This document shows positions 33,099 to 41,161 of a stretch of DNA of 64,000 nt, one piece after another. Position 1 is the stretch's first letter; every line of letters begins with the position of its first letter. Below the pieces are notes generated by a model, which saw only the letters and a list, made by a program, of their open reading frames with translations, was not told where the DNA came from and ran no database searches. Both the position numbers and the translations under genes were made by a program. Source of the stretch: Candidatus Leptofilum proximum (GTDB lineage: Bacteria > Chloroflexota > Anaerolineae > Promineifilales > Promineifilaceae); assembly GCA_016710325.1 (NCBI GenBank), contig JADJXK010000002.1, positions 4,216,001 to 4,280,000 on the forward strand, written 5' to 3'.

Positions 33099-33950
33099 TC
33101 ACTGGTCTCTGTGTCCTTTCTCAATCACAAACACCAACTCCCCCTCGAATAACAATTCGGTGATGGGCCAGTTGAAGCCGTTGATGAGCTGGTGCATGAA
33201 GTCGCGGTAGCGGCTGGTGAGGTTACGGCCGCCGTGGGTGCTGATGCTGGGGTAGGAGATGACCAGCCAGCGCACGTTGAGGGCTTGCAGCAACGGCCGT
33301 CCCAAATCCCCATAATTCCGGGTAAAGCGCGGCATCTCTTTGAGGAACAGCGCCACATCCGCCTGCTCCTGCGGGAAGTGCATGGCCACATCCTGCACCC
33401 GCGCCAGTGGCTCTAACCCCTCCAGCTGAAAGTAATGGTTGATAAAGTTGATGCGCGGCTCATGAATGTCATACGCATAAAACTTCAACCGCTCACCGTT
33501 CACCAAATACCGATCACCGGCCTCTGGGAACATCCAGCGCAGCGCCAACGGATTCAAGGCGCAGGCAATATCCAGCACAGCCTGCGGCTGGCCGGTGACG
33601 GCAAAAATCTGCCGGTAAAAGTCGGCCATAATGGGCAGCCGCTCGCGGGTGGAGAGGTGGGCGTCCAGGCTTTGCAGGCAGAGCTGTGTGATGCGCGCTT
33701 CGTCGTGGGCGGCAAAGGCTTCGCTGAGCTGTTGGGCCATGGCATCATAGTCCGGGTCGCCCAGGTACGGCGCCATGATGCTGTGCAGCCGGGCGCGCAC
33801 TGCTTTGATAGCCGCTTTGGGCTTTTTGTGCTGGCGTGCCGCCTCCTCAGCCAGCTGGCGGATGGTGGCTTCGCTGGTGTCGCCGTACTTGCGGGATTGT
33901 TTGATGGCTTCGGTAACGGCCGTAATAAATGCCTCATCTTTCTTGTCCAT
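33099..33950 (-). CDS. 16S rRNA methyltransferase, FmrO/ArmA-type aminoglycoside-resistance family
   Basis: 283 residues from the ATG ending at 33950; an ATG ending at 33977 is also open, and neither has a clear ribosome site. The family methylates N7 of G1405 in 16S rRNA with S-adenosylmethionine, which blocks kanamycin and gentamicin binding. Recognised parts are the helical N-terminus (LHSIMAPYLGD), ERLPIMADFY, the cofactor loop LDIACALNPLAL and the end HGGRNLTSRYRDFM. The usual CGLNPLA is CALNPLA here. About residues 144-153 (RYLVNGERLK) are read from a GGTGAACGG-type repeat inserted in frame. Resistance is plausible, not shown. Confidence 0.8.
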   Translation of the reverse strand: MDKKDEAFITAVTEAIKQSRKYGDTSEATIRQLAEEAARQHKKPKAAIKAVRARLHSIMAPYLGDPDYDAMAQQLSEAFAAHDEARITQLCLQSLDAHLSTRERLPIMADFYRQIFAVTGQPQAVLDIACALNPLALRWMFPEAGDRYLVNGERLKFYAYDIHEPRINFINHYFQLEGLEPLARVQDVAMHFPQEQADVALFLKEMPRFTRNYGDLGRPLLQALNVRWLVISYPSISTHGGRNLTSRYRDFMHQLINGFNWPITELLFEGELVFVIEKGHRDQ

Positions 33951-33976
33951 GCGCCCCATCATACCAACGGAACCCA

Positions 33977-34005
33977 TTGAAAACGAGACGCAAAAAATTT
34001 ATACT
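33977..34005 (+). promoter_or_regulatory. Sigma70-type promoter of the hydrolase gene
   Basis: TTGAAA (33977-33982), 17 bases, TATACT (34000-34005). The start point should be near 34012, about 28 bases before the ATG at 34040. Confidence 0.7.
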
Positions 34006-34039
34006 GTCCGCGCGCTGAAGTTTCAGAAAGGAAATGAAA

Positions 34040-34849
34040 ATGTCAGATTACGACGACGATCTCAAGAGGTTTGCCGCCGAGGGTGCGGCGCCGCTGCCAC
34101 CTGCCGATGAGCAGGGCTACGTTGAGCATGACGGCGCCCAAATCTGGTATGCGGCGTTTGGTGTGGGGCTGCCCGTCATCTTGCTGCATGGCGGATTGGG
34201 TCACAGCGGTAACTGGGGCTATCAGGTTCCAGCACTGGTGGAGCACGGGTATCGCACGGTGGTGATTGATAGTCGGGGACATGGGCGCAGCACGCGGGAT
34301 GAACGGCCGTTGCGCTACGATCTCATGGCCAGCGATGTGCTGGCGGTGATGGATACGCTGCACCTGGACCGGGCCGCCCTGGTGGGCTGGAGCGACGGGG
34401 CCGTCGTGGCCCTGACGCTGGCGATGCAGGCGCCAAAACGTGTGGCCGGAGTTTATTTCTTCGCCTGCAACGTGGATGCCAGCGGCGTCAAGGAAATCAC
34501 GGAGGCCAATCCGCTGTTGGACTGCTGCTTCAGCCGCCATGCTCAAGATTACGCCCAACTATCGGCCACACCAGGGGAGTTTGAAAGGTTTGTTGAAGCC
34601 GTTAACCACATGCAGAGCACCCAACCCAACTACTCGGCGCAGGATCTGGCGCAGGTGCGCGTGCCGGTCACGGTGGTGCACAGCGAGCACGACGAGTTTA
34701 TCACGCGTGAACATGCGGATTATCTGGCCCAGACCATTCCCCAGGCTCAGTTTGTTCATTTGCCTGGGGTGAGCCACTTCGCCCCGCTGCAGCGCCCCGA
34801 TCAGTTCAACGCCGCCATCCTGGACTTTCTCCACCACGCTTTCCGGTAG
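34040..34849 (+). CDS. Alpha/beta hydrolase
   Basis: 269 residues from ATG 34040, which fits AAAGGA better than ATG 34034. The fold is standard: oxyanion HGGLGH, nucleophile Ser in LVGWSDGA, acid Asp in SEHDEFI and catalytic His in GVSHFAP. No lid domain marks a substrate; epoxide, ester or haloalkane chemistry are all possible. It has its own promoter and a weak hairpin (34871-34891) follows. Confidence 0.88.
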   Translation: MSDYDDDLKRFAAEGAAPLPPADEQGYVEHDGAQIWYAAFGVGLPVILLHGGLGHSGNWGYQVPALVEHGYRTVVIDSRGHGRSTRDERPLRYDLMASDVLAVMDTLHLDRAALVGWSDGAVVALTLAMQAPKRVAGVYFFACNVDASGVKEITEANPLLDCCFSRHAQDYAQLSATPGEFERFVEAVNHMQSTQPNYSAQDLAQVRVPVTVVHSEHDEFITREHADYLAQTIPQAQFVHLPGVSHFAPLQRPDQFNAAILDFLHHAFR

Positions 34850-34924
34850 CGTTAAATCTATAGCGCCTTTCCTGGCGAACCGCTCGCCAGGCGGCTAGCC
34901 CTCAAAAAAAGTAAGGTGACGCTT

Positions 34925-35725
34925 ATGCCTGAGCAGATTCCTCCTACGCCGTTTGCGGACGTCAATGAGGTGTTGGCGCATTTCTGTGACCGGCTCCAGT
35001 CGGTGCTAGGGGCGCAGTTCCTGGGCATGGTTCTGATGGGCTCACTGGCCCTGGGCGATTTTGATCCGGCCAGCAGCGACATCGATTTTATCGTAGTGAC
35101 AAACACAGACCTGGGCGAGACAGCTGTGCGCGGCTTGCAGCAGCTTCACGAACAGTTTGCCGCCAGCGCTTCGCCGTGGGCCACTCGCCTGGAGGCGGTG
35201 TACGTGCCCCAGGCGGCGCTTGGGGCACAGCCGTCGCTGACGGCGCTGTATCCGCAAGTTGAGAAGGGCGAGCCGCTGGTGATGATGGCTTTGGAGCCGG
35301 GCTGGGTATTCCAGTGCTGGACGCTGCGCGAGCGGGGCATCGCTGTGGCTGGCCCGGATCCGCGTACGCTGGCGGCACCTGTGGAGCGAAAAGCAATGGC
35401 CTCGGCGGTGGTGGCCATCACCGGTGAGTGGTTGAGCGCGGCGCAAAATGATCCCTCCTGGCTGGTGTGGCTTCGGGAACGGCCGCATCACACCTTTGTG
35501 GTGCAGACATTGTGCCGATTGTTGTACTCCCTGGCCACCAGCGAAGTGACCTCCAAGCCGCAAGCCGTGCACTGGGCGCAGCAGGCGTTGCCCCCGCCGT
35601 GGCCAGACCTCATTCGACGTGCGCTCGCCGCCCGCCGCCACCCAGAACCGCTTACGCCCGGCGAAATTGAAGACACGGTTGCTTTGCTCAAGTTCACGGT
35701 GAATCAGGGGCGGGCGAAGGTTTAA
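34925..35725 (+). CDS. Aminoglycoside nucleotidyltransferase-like protein (AadA/ANT type)
   Basis: 266 residues from ATG 34925 (AAGG at -9); GTG 34916 is the other option. The nucleotidyltransferase signature is clear: MGSLALGDFDPASSDIDF, with Gly39-Ser40 and metal-binding Asp52 and Asp54. The C-terminal part is helical (LCRLLYSLATSEVTSKPQAV), as in the AadA/DUF4111 group, which adenylylates the 3'' or 9 hydroxyl of streptomycin or spectinomycin. Activity is inferred only. It lies 1 kb from the FmrO-type rRNA methyltransferase. Confidence 0.75.
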   Translation: MPEQIPPTPFADVNEVLAHFCDRLQSVLGAQFLGMVLMGSLALGDFDPASSDIDFIVVTNTDLGETAVRGLQQLHEQFAASASPWATRLEAVYVPQAALGAQPSLTALYPQVEKGEPLVMMALEPGWVFQCWTLRERGIAVAGPDPRTLAAPVERKAMASAVVAITGEWLSAAQNDPSWLVWLRERPHHTFVVQTLCRLLYSLATSEVTSKPQAVHWAQQALPPPWPDLIRRALAARRHPEPLTPGEIEDTVALLKFTVNQGRAKV

Positions 35726-35754
35726 ACTGATAAAACGATAGGATTTTATTCAAC

Positions 35755-36573
35755 ATGAGCGACCTGCCTGATGCCCAACCCTGGCAAATTGAGTTAACTG
35801 CGGCCGAAACTGGCGGCCTGGCCGCGCTGCGCCTGGTGCAGCCACTGGGCAGCTTTGGCCTGACCCCCGCCAGCCGTGTGGCTTTACAGGCCATCGGGCA
35901 GCACCGCGAGCGGTTGGTGGGCATTGGGCTGGATTGGGGCACCGGGGGTGGCGCTCTGGCCATTGCCGCGGCCCAATTGGCGGCGGTTGAGCGGGTGATC
36001 GGCCTGGACATCGTCCCGGAAAACGTGGCGGCGGCGCGGCAGAATGCGGTCCTTAACAACGTCGCAGATAAGACCAGCTTTTTCCTGGCCGATTCTTATA
36101 GGCCAACGGCCGTTACCGACCAAAACCATCTGGCCACCTTACACGGGCAGCTTCGGTTCATCCTGGCCAACCCGCCTTCCAGCGATGGCGACGACGGCTT
36201 TGGTTTTCGGCGGGTGGTGCTGGCGGAGGGACGGCCGTTTCTGGCCCCAGGCGGTGTGGTCTTCCTTAGCATTTCTTACCAGTACGGGCCGCAGCGTATT
36301 GCGGCACTCGCCGGGGAGATACCGGGTTATCGTTACGGCGGCGTATTGTCCAGCACCGGTTGGGTGCCGTTTGACCTGCGGCGGGACGATTTGCGGCACT
36401 GCCTGGCGCTGTACGCTGAAGAAGAAGCGCGCGGCGGGGGGCCTTACGCGTTTGCCGCGCCGGATAGACCCGACCGGACGCTGGATGCCCGTGCTGCCTG
36501 GCAGTGTTTTCAGCAAACCGGGCAAAGCCCACTCACACGCTGGCAAACCCACCTGTTCACGTTTGCAGATTAG
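35755..36573 (+). CDS. SAM-dependent methyltransferase (NPPS-type)
   Basis: 272 residues. The Rossmann core has the SAM loop LDWGTGGGALAIAAA, the acidic strand end VIGLDIVPEN and the catalytic FILANPPSSD, the NPPx motif of enzymes that methylate amides or exocyclic amines (PrmA, RsmC, PrmC relatives). The substrate is not known. It follows the nucleotidyltransferase gene by 29 bases and ends at a clear terminator. Confidence 0.85.
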   Translation: MSDLPDAQPWQIELTAAETGGLAALRLVQPLGSFGLTPASRVALQAIGQHRERLVGIGLDWGTGGGALAIAAAQLAAVERVIGLDIVPENVAAARQNAVLNNVADKTSFFLADSYRPTAVTDQNHLATLHGQLRFILANPPSSDGDDGFGFRRVVLAEGRPFLAPGGVVFLSISYQYGPQRIAALAGEIPGYRYGGVLSSTGWVPFDLRRDDLRHCLALYAEEEARGGGPYAFAAPDRPDRTLDARAAWQCFQQTGQSPLTRWQTHLFTFAD

Positions 36574-36589
36574 GAGACTGAAAAATAAC

Positions 36590-36624
36590 ACCCGGCGCAA
36601 CGAAAGTCTGCCAGCCGGGTTTTT
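36590..36624 (+). terminator. Rho-independent terminator
   Basis: ACCCGGC (36590-36596) pairs with GCCGGGT (36614-36620), followed by a run of five T. It ends the methyltransferase transcript. Confidence 0.75.
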
Positions 36625-36728
36625 GGATATCATTTCTTTTTTTCGGGCTGTTGGCGGGATACGGCCGTCCTCTTCCTTTCTTCCATAGTTGGCCGTCCGG
36701 CTTACCCCACCACACAAGGATATAAACG

Positions 36729-37166
36729 ATGAAAGCAACGGCCGTTGGCACTACATCAGGTTGTGTGATTTGGATTTTGGCGTTTGGGCTTGTCTCGCTG
36801 TGCCTTTGCCCGATTGCCGTCGTGATTGGCACCCTCTCAACCACCCTGGGTGCCGACACCGTGGCGGGCATCCTGGGGCCTTATCTTTGCCCAGATGAGA
36901 GCACCGCCGAAGTGGTCACCTTCCAAACCACCACCACCGACGAATTTGGTAATCTAGAACCGGCGACGGGCTACGAATTGCAGTGCGTGAATGCCGCGGG
37001 TGACGTAGTGCAAGAAGGCAGCCCGGATTTTGCTTTTTACTGGGTAGGGCTGTTAATGCTTGTCAGCCTGGTTGTGGCGGCTGGGCTTGCCTTTTTGGTC
37101 GCTGCGCCGCTGGGCGCTTTTATAGCGCGGCGCAGCAGCCGTGCCAAACCGGCCAGCAATTTGTAG
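36729..37166 (+). CDS. Hypothetical two-helix membrane protein
   Basis: 145 residues. A membrane segment at 12-40 (VIWILAFGLVSLCLCPIAVV), an outer or inner domain of about 60 residues with three Cys, a second membrane segment at 100-125 (FYWVGLLMLVSLVVAAGLAF) and a basic tail. I do not recognise it. The start itself carries an ACGGCCGT copy (Ala-Thr-Ala-Val). Confidence 0.6.
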   Translation: MKATAVGTTSGCVIWILAFGLVSLCLCPIAVVIGTLSTTLGADTVAGILGPYLCPDESTAEVVTFQTTTTDEFGNLEPATGYELQCVNAAGDVVQEGSPDFAFYWVGLLMLVSLVVAAGLAFLVAAPLGAFIARRSSRAKPASNL

Positions 37167-37192
37167 CTGCGCTTCACCAGGAGATGATCTTC

Positions 37193-37807
37193 ATGTCCCG
37201 ATCGTTCCGTCTGTCCCTTCCCGCCGCCAACCCGGAGAAAATCCGTTTTCCCAACCGCTGCGTTTGCTGCGGCGCACCGCGCCAGGCAGACTCGACGTTG
37301 GTGGTGAGCCGCCTGGTGATGCGCAAACAGCGGCAGGAACCTGTGACCCTGCATTATGCTGTGCCTCACTGCGACAGGTGTTACCGCGGCACCAAATCGG
37401 TCTTTATGGCTGGTTTGCTGCCTTTTCTGACAGGATTCATTTTGCTGGGTGGGGCGGCGTTTGTGGTGGTGACTTTTTATGCTGTTGATATGGGCCTGGA
37501 TCTCAACAATGTGCCGGGCAGCGGCAACTCCCTGGTGGTGGGAGGGGTAGCGGGTTTAGCCGTTGGTTTGGTCAGTGCGTTTCTGTTTGAAGGCGTGGCC
37601 CGTCTGCTGCTTTTGCCCTTCTTTGGTCAGGCGCTGTGGCAATCACCCATGCTCATGGCCCAATTTATCCAGGATGCCGACTATGTGGCCGGGCTGCGCG
37701 GTAAGCTCGACCCCGAGGCCAAACATCTGCTGCTGACCTTCAACAACAACGACATGGCGGCCGAGTTTGCTGAGTTAAATGGGGCTACGGCCGTTCCCGA
37801 CCCCTGA
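37193..37807 (+). CDS. Zinc-ribbon membrane protein, unknown
   Basis: 204 residues from ATG 37193 (CAGGAG at -9; ATG 37184 is too close). The N-terminus has CVCCG and CDRC, a probable zinc ribbon. Two membrane segments follow (FLTGFILLGGAAFVVVTF and VVGGVAGLAVGLVSAFLF), then a soluble tail. It follows the previous membrane protein by 26 bases in the same direction. The function is unknown. Confidence 0.65.
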   Translation: MSRSFRLSLPAANPEKIRFPNRCVCCGAPRQADSTLVVSRLVMRKQRQEPVTLHYAVPHCDRCYRGTKSVFMAGLLPFLTGFILLGGAAFVVVTFYAVDMGLDLNNVPGSGNSLVVGGVAGLAVGLVSAFLFEGVARLLLLPFFGQALWQSPMLMAQFIQDADYVAGLRGKLDPEAKHLLLTFNNNDMAAEFAELNGATAVPDP

Positions 37808-37915
37808 TCCTTCTCGTCCTTACCCACATTCGCATTTGCCAACACCAAGGGTATACTGCCTTGTAGAGATGTTGCATTGCCACGTCTCTACAATTCGAAT
37901 CGTTAAGGAGAAGTT

Positions 37916-38413
37916 GTGAACACACAAGATATTCAAACACTTTTCGATTACAACTATTGGGCCACACGCCGCATTTTAACCGCTGCTGCCCAGGTGAGCC
38001 TTGAGCAGTTCATCACCCACACCGGGCACGGCTTGGGCAGTTTGCGCGGCACGCTGGTGCACACGCTGGATGGCGAGCGCGCCTGGCGTAAGCTGTTCGA
38101 GGAGCAGACATTGGCCTACTTTGGCGCCTGGCAGGAGGCCGATTTCGCCACGTTTGACCTGTTGGTGCAGCAATGGCAGGCAGATGAGCAGGCCATGCGC
38201 ACCTACCTGGCTCAGCTCAGTGACGATGCACTGAACGGTATCATCAGCTACACCACGCCAGAGGGGGCTTACCGCGAGCGAGTGCTGTGGCACTGTTTGC
38301 TGCACCTGGCCAACCACGGCACGCAGCACCGCAGTGAAGCCGCCGCCATTTTGACAGGCTACGGCCGTTCCCCCGGCGATCTGGACTTTACTGCTTTCCT
38401 CAACGAACAATAA
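37916..38413 (+). CDS. DinB-family protein
   Basis: 165 residues from GTG 37916 (AAGGAGAAG upstream). A four-helix bundle of the DinB/YfiT metalloenzyme superfamily: the first metal His is in LRGTLVHTLDGE, the other two in LLHLANHGTQHR. Superfamily members are thiol-S-transferases or hydrolases in detoxification, with substrates rarely known. It is the first of five related genes in the next 3.3 kb, all in the same direction. Confidence 0.88.
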   Translation: MNTQDIQTLFDYNYWATRRILTAAAQVSLEQFITHTGHGLGSLRGTLVHTLDGERAWRKLFEEQTLAYFGAWQEADFATFDLLVQQWQADEQAMRTYLAQLSDDALNGIISYTTPEGAYRERVLWHCLLHLANHGTQHRSEAAAILTGYGRSPGDLDFTAFLNEQ

Positions 38414-38456
38414 CCGAAGGTGGGAGGCCAACGGCCGTCTGCCAGGGAGTAACGTT

Positions 38457-39140
38457 TTGTCTGCAAAAAAGATCCATGTTTACCTGGAATCTGGTAAGAA
38501 AAAAGTGTTTGCTGCGGCCATTGAGTGGCCGGGTTGGTGCTGCCACGGCAAGGACGCAGAGGCCGCGCTGCAGGCGCTGCTGGAGGCGGGTCCACGCTAC
38601 GCCACTCTGTTACAAGGAACCGATCTTAAATTCCAAGCCCCGAAAAACACTGACGCTTTTGACATTGTGGCGCGCGTGGAAGGCACGGCGACAACCGATT
38701 TTGGGGCACCGGATGTAGTTATTGAGAGCGACCATGAGTCGTTTGGCAGCCAGGAGTTAAAGCGGGTGCATATCCTGCTGGATGCGTATTGGGCTGGCTT
38801 TGATGCTGCGGTGGCAACGGCCGTCGGCCACGAACTGCGCAAAGGTCCACGCGGCGGCGGCCGTGAGCTGGACGGTATTGTTGAGCACGTTTTGGAATCC
38901 AGCGTCAGCTACCTCAAAGCACTGGGCTGGCCGTTCCCCAAAGTTAAGGGCGAAATACCAGAAGAACGGATGGCCCGGCTGCGCGATGAAATTAACAATG
39001 GGCTGGAAGCTTCAGCGGCTGGCGATCTGGCCGAGGAGGGACCGCGCGGTGGTAAACGGTGGCCGCCGCGCTATTTTGTGCGCCGCCTGGGCTGGCATAT
39101 CATCGACCACATCTGGGAAATTGAAGACCGGATGGTATAG
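38457..39140 (+). CDS. Two-part protein with DinB-like C-terminus
   Basis: 227 residues from TTG 38457, with CAGGGAG at -9. Residues 1-70 look like a small HicB-like beta domain (HVYLESGKKKVFAAAIEWPGW, AEAALQALLEAG). The rest is helical and ends with RRLGWHIIDHIWEIEDRM, a DinB-like metal-site helix. The domain pairing recurs in Chloroflexota and Actinobacteria as I recall it, but no function is known. It belongs to the DinB run. Confidence 0.65.
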   Translation: MSAKKIHVYLESGKKKVFAAAIEWPGWCCHGKDAEAALQALLEAGPRYATLLQGTDLKFQAPKNTDAFDIVARVEGTATTDFGAPDVVIESDHESFGSQELKRVHILLDAYWAGFDAAVATAVGHELRKGPRGGGRELDGIVEHVLESSVSYLKALGWPFPKVKGEIPEERMARLRDEINNGLEASAAGDLAEEGPRGGKRWPPRYFVRRLGWHIIDHIWEIEDRMV

Positions 39141-39161
39141 CAGGTAGCCAGGGAGCGCTGG

Positions 39162-39416
39162 ATGAAGCGTGTTCTACTGACAGACATGTCGGGCACGGGC
39201 AAATCGACACTTGTCGAAACATTGAAGGCGCGAGGGTGTACGGCCGTTGACCTGGATCAACCCGGCTGGAGCGAGTACGATGCCGCTGGAGTGGGTAGTA
39301 GAGAGGGTATTGTCATGGGTGGGGGGACGGCCGTAACCGGGCAGTTTGCCCACTGGCACGTGAATTGGATCAGGCACCTCATACAATTCGTTGACGGTTC
39401 GGAACGGATGTTCTAA
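39162..39416 (+). pseudogene. Broken P-loop nucleotide kinase-like gene
   Basis: The frame starts like a small P-loop kinase: VLLTDMSGTGKSTLVETL (Walker A), then GCTAVDLDQPGWSEYD. After about residue 42, near base 39290, similarity ends. The remaining codons are a read-through of unrelated DNA that looks coding on the opposite strand (39295-39500). The family is normally about 180 residues, so the gene is truncated. There is no Walker B. Confidence 0.7.
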
Positions 39417-39500
39417 AATTCCCTGGATAAAACAATTAACCAGCCCATAACCATCACCAATTTGCTGACTGAGATTGGCCCAATCAGATACACCAGGGAG
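39295..39500 (-). pseudogene. Inverted fragment of an unidentified gene
   Basis: On the minus strand this stretch reads as protein-like sequence without start or stop (GVSDWANLSQQIGDGYGLVN, then EVPDPIHVPVGKLPGYG). It abuts the broken kinase on one side and the next DinB gene on the other. It looks like an inserted or inverted remnant; I cannot name the gene. Confidence 0.4.
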
Positions 39501-39506
39501 AGTAAA

Positions 39507-40016
39507 ATGGACAAACGTGAACTGATCGATTGGCTGAAAGAGGAGTACAGCCAGTTTCAGGCGCTGCTGGACGAGATTGGTCCGGCGCGTATGGAACTGC
39601 CCGGTGTGGCGGCGCACTGGACGACGAAAGACATCGTGGCTCACCTGAGCGGCTGGCATCCGACGCTTATCGGCCCGATGCAGGCGGCGCTGCACGGGGA
39701 ACCAAAGCCGCCGTCGCCCTGGCCTGCCCACCTGCAAACGGACGATGAAATCAACGCCTGGATTTATGAAAGGAACCGGGAACGGCCGTTGTCCGAAATC
39801 CTGGCCGAAACCCACCAACAAATTCAGCAGCTCCTGGCCATCCTCGAAGCCCTGCCCGACGATGCGCGGATAGAGACAGTACATCATGGAGGAAAAGATT
39901 TTTATCTCGTCTGGATAGGTGAGGAACGCTTCCTGGCCGGGGAATTTTTTGACCATTTCCACGATGACCACGAGCCAGACATCCGCGCCTGGCTGGCCAA
40001 AACCAAGACCGCGTAA
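39507..40016 (+). CDS. ClbS/DfsB-type DinB-fold protein
   Basis: 169 residues from ATG 39507 (AGGGAGAG upstream). MDKRELIDWLKEEYSQFQALL and VAAHWTTKDIVAHLSGWHP are typical of the ClbS/DfsB (DUF1706) branch. ClbS protects against colibactin by hydrolysing it; other members are uncharacterised. The His residues in AHLSGWH and in FFDHFHDDHE could bind a metal. It is followed at 11 bases by the next DinB gene, so an operon is likely. Confidence 0.85.
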   Translation: MDKRELIDWLKEEYSQFQALLDEIGPARMELPGVAAHWTTKDIVAHLSGWHPTLIGPMQAALHGEPKPPSPWPAHLQTDDEINAWIYERNRERPLSEILAETHQQIQQLLAILEALPDDARIETVHHGGKDFYLVWIGEERFLAGEFFDHFHDDHEPDIRAWLAKTKTA

Positions 40017-40027
40017 GGAGACCTCTC

Positions 40028-40522
40028 ATGAACGTAGAGGCTTTTCGCTACTTCTACAACTACCATTTTGCGGAAAACCGCAGCCTGTGGGATCGGTACA
40101 TTGCGCCGCTGACCTACGAACAGTTTGTGCAAGAAGCCGCCTACTCGCATGGTTCTGTACGTGAGCAACTGGTGCACCTGATCGACGTGGATGACATCTG
40201 GTTCAGCGAGCTGCAAAACATTGAGCCGTTTGACCCTATTCCCCAGGCCACCGGCCAGGAAGACCGGGCCACCATTCGTGCCCATTGGGACCGGGTGGAA
40301 CAAAAAATGCGCGCCTACCTGGCCGATTTGCAGGATGAGATGCTGTTCACGAAGCCGATCCAGGAGCCGGACGAAGACCAGAACCTCATCGTCTGGCAGG
40401 TGCTGCTGCACGTGGTGAATCACGCCACCGATCACCGGGCCCAAATTCTGCGCCAGCTCAATGACCTGGGCGTCGAGACCGTGTCTCAAGATTTCATCTT
40501 CCACGTATACGATCATCCGTAG
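40028..40522 (+). CDS. DinB-family protein
   Basis: 164 residues, with AAGGAG before the ATG. DinB metal ligands: His in EQLVHLIDVDD and two in LLHVVNHATDHRAQ. It shares the general layout of the protein at 37916, with low identity by eye. It is probably co-transcribed with the ClbS-like gene. Confidence 0.9.
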   Translation: MNVEAFRYFYNYHFAENRSLWDRYIAPLTYEQFVQEAAYSHGSVREQLVHLIDVDDIWFSELQNIEPFDPIPQATGQEDRATIRAHWDRVEQKMRAYLADLQDEMLFTKPIQEPDEDQNLIVWQVLLHVVNHATDHRAQILRQLNDLGVETVSQDFIFHVYDHP

Positions 40523-40536
40523 CTCTATGGAAACAA

Positions 40537-40600
40537 CCACAGATTACACAGATTACACAGATGATCTTATCTGCGAAATCTGTGTAATCTGTGGATTCTT
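40537..40600. repeat. CACAGATTA-unit hairpin
   Basis: CCACAGATTACACAGATTACACAG... returns as CTGTGTAATCTGTGG, a long perfect-to-near-perfect stem between two DinB genes. It could end the upstream transcript. Confidence 0.8.
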
Positions 40601-40617
40601 TTCGAAGGAAGTAAGAA

Positions 40618-41148
40618 ATGAACATTCCCTGGAAAACCATCATCTGGCAGCAGTTTGGCGCGGCGATTGACGATCTGGACAACGCGCTGCGTGCCTGTCC
40701 AGATGAGTTATGGCGGGCGCGTTTGTGGGATGAACCGGAACAAGAGCGCTTTTTTCTGCCAGAATTCTGGTACGTGGTGTACCATTCGCTCTTCTGGCTG
40801 GACCTTTATCTGACGGGCGCAGAAGAAGGGTTTGCCCCACCGGAGCCGTTTTTGCTGGTGGAACAAAATGAGGATGGGCCGCTGCCGGAACGGCCGTACA
40901 TCAAAGCTCAACTGCAATCCTATCTGGAAACATGCCGCCACCGCTGCCGCATTACAATTGAGTCCCTGACCGACGAAGCAGCCCAACGCATTTGCCGCTT
41001 TCCCTGGGGCGAGGTCACCTTTGCCGAGCTGCTGCTTTACAACATGCGCCACGTGGCCGGGCACGCCGCCCAGCTTAACCTGCTGTTGGGGCAAAAAGTA
41101 GGCTCCGCACCAGGCTGGGTGCTCCAGGCCGAGAAAAAATCAGAGTGA
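40618..41148 (+). CDS. DinB_2-type protein
   Basis: 176 residues, GGAAG before the ATG. DinB-superfamily helices with YVVYHSLFWLDLYLTG and YNMRHVAGHAAQLN carrying the three His metal ligands. Fifth in the row of DinB-fold genes. Substrate unknown. The YcaQ-like glycosylase starts 13 bases after its stop. Confidence 0.87.
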   Translation: MNIPWKTIIWQQFGAAIDDLDNALRACPDELWRARLWDEPEQERFFLPEFWYVVYHSLFWLDLYLTGAEEGFAPPEPFLLVEQNEDGPLPERPYIKAQLQSYLETCRHRCRITIESLTDEAAQRICRFPWGEVTFAELLLYNMRHVAGHAAQLNLLLGQKVGSAPGWVLQAEKKSE

Positions 41149-41161
41149 GACAGAATTTATC

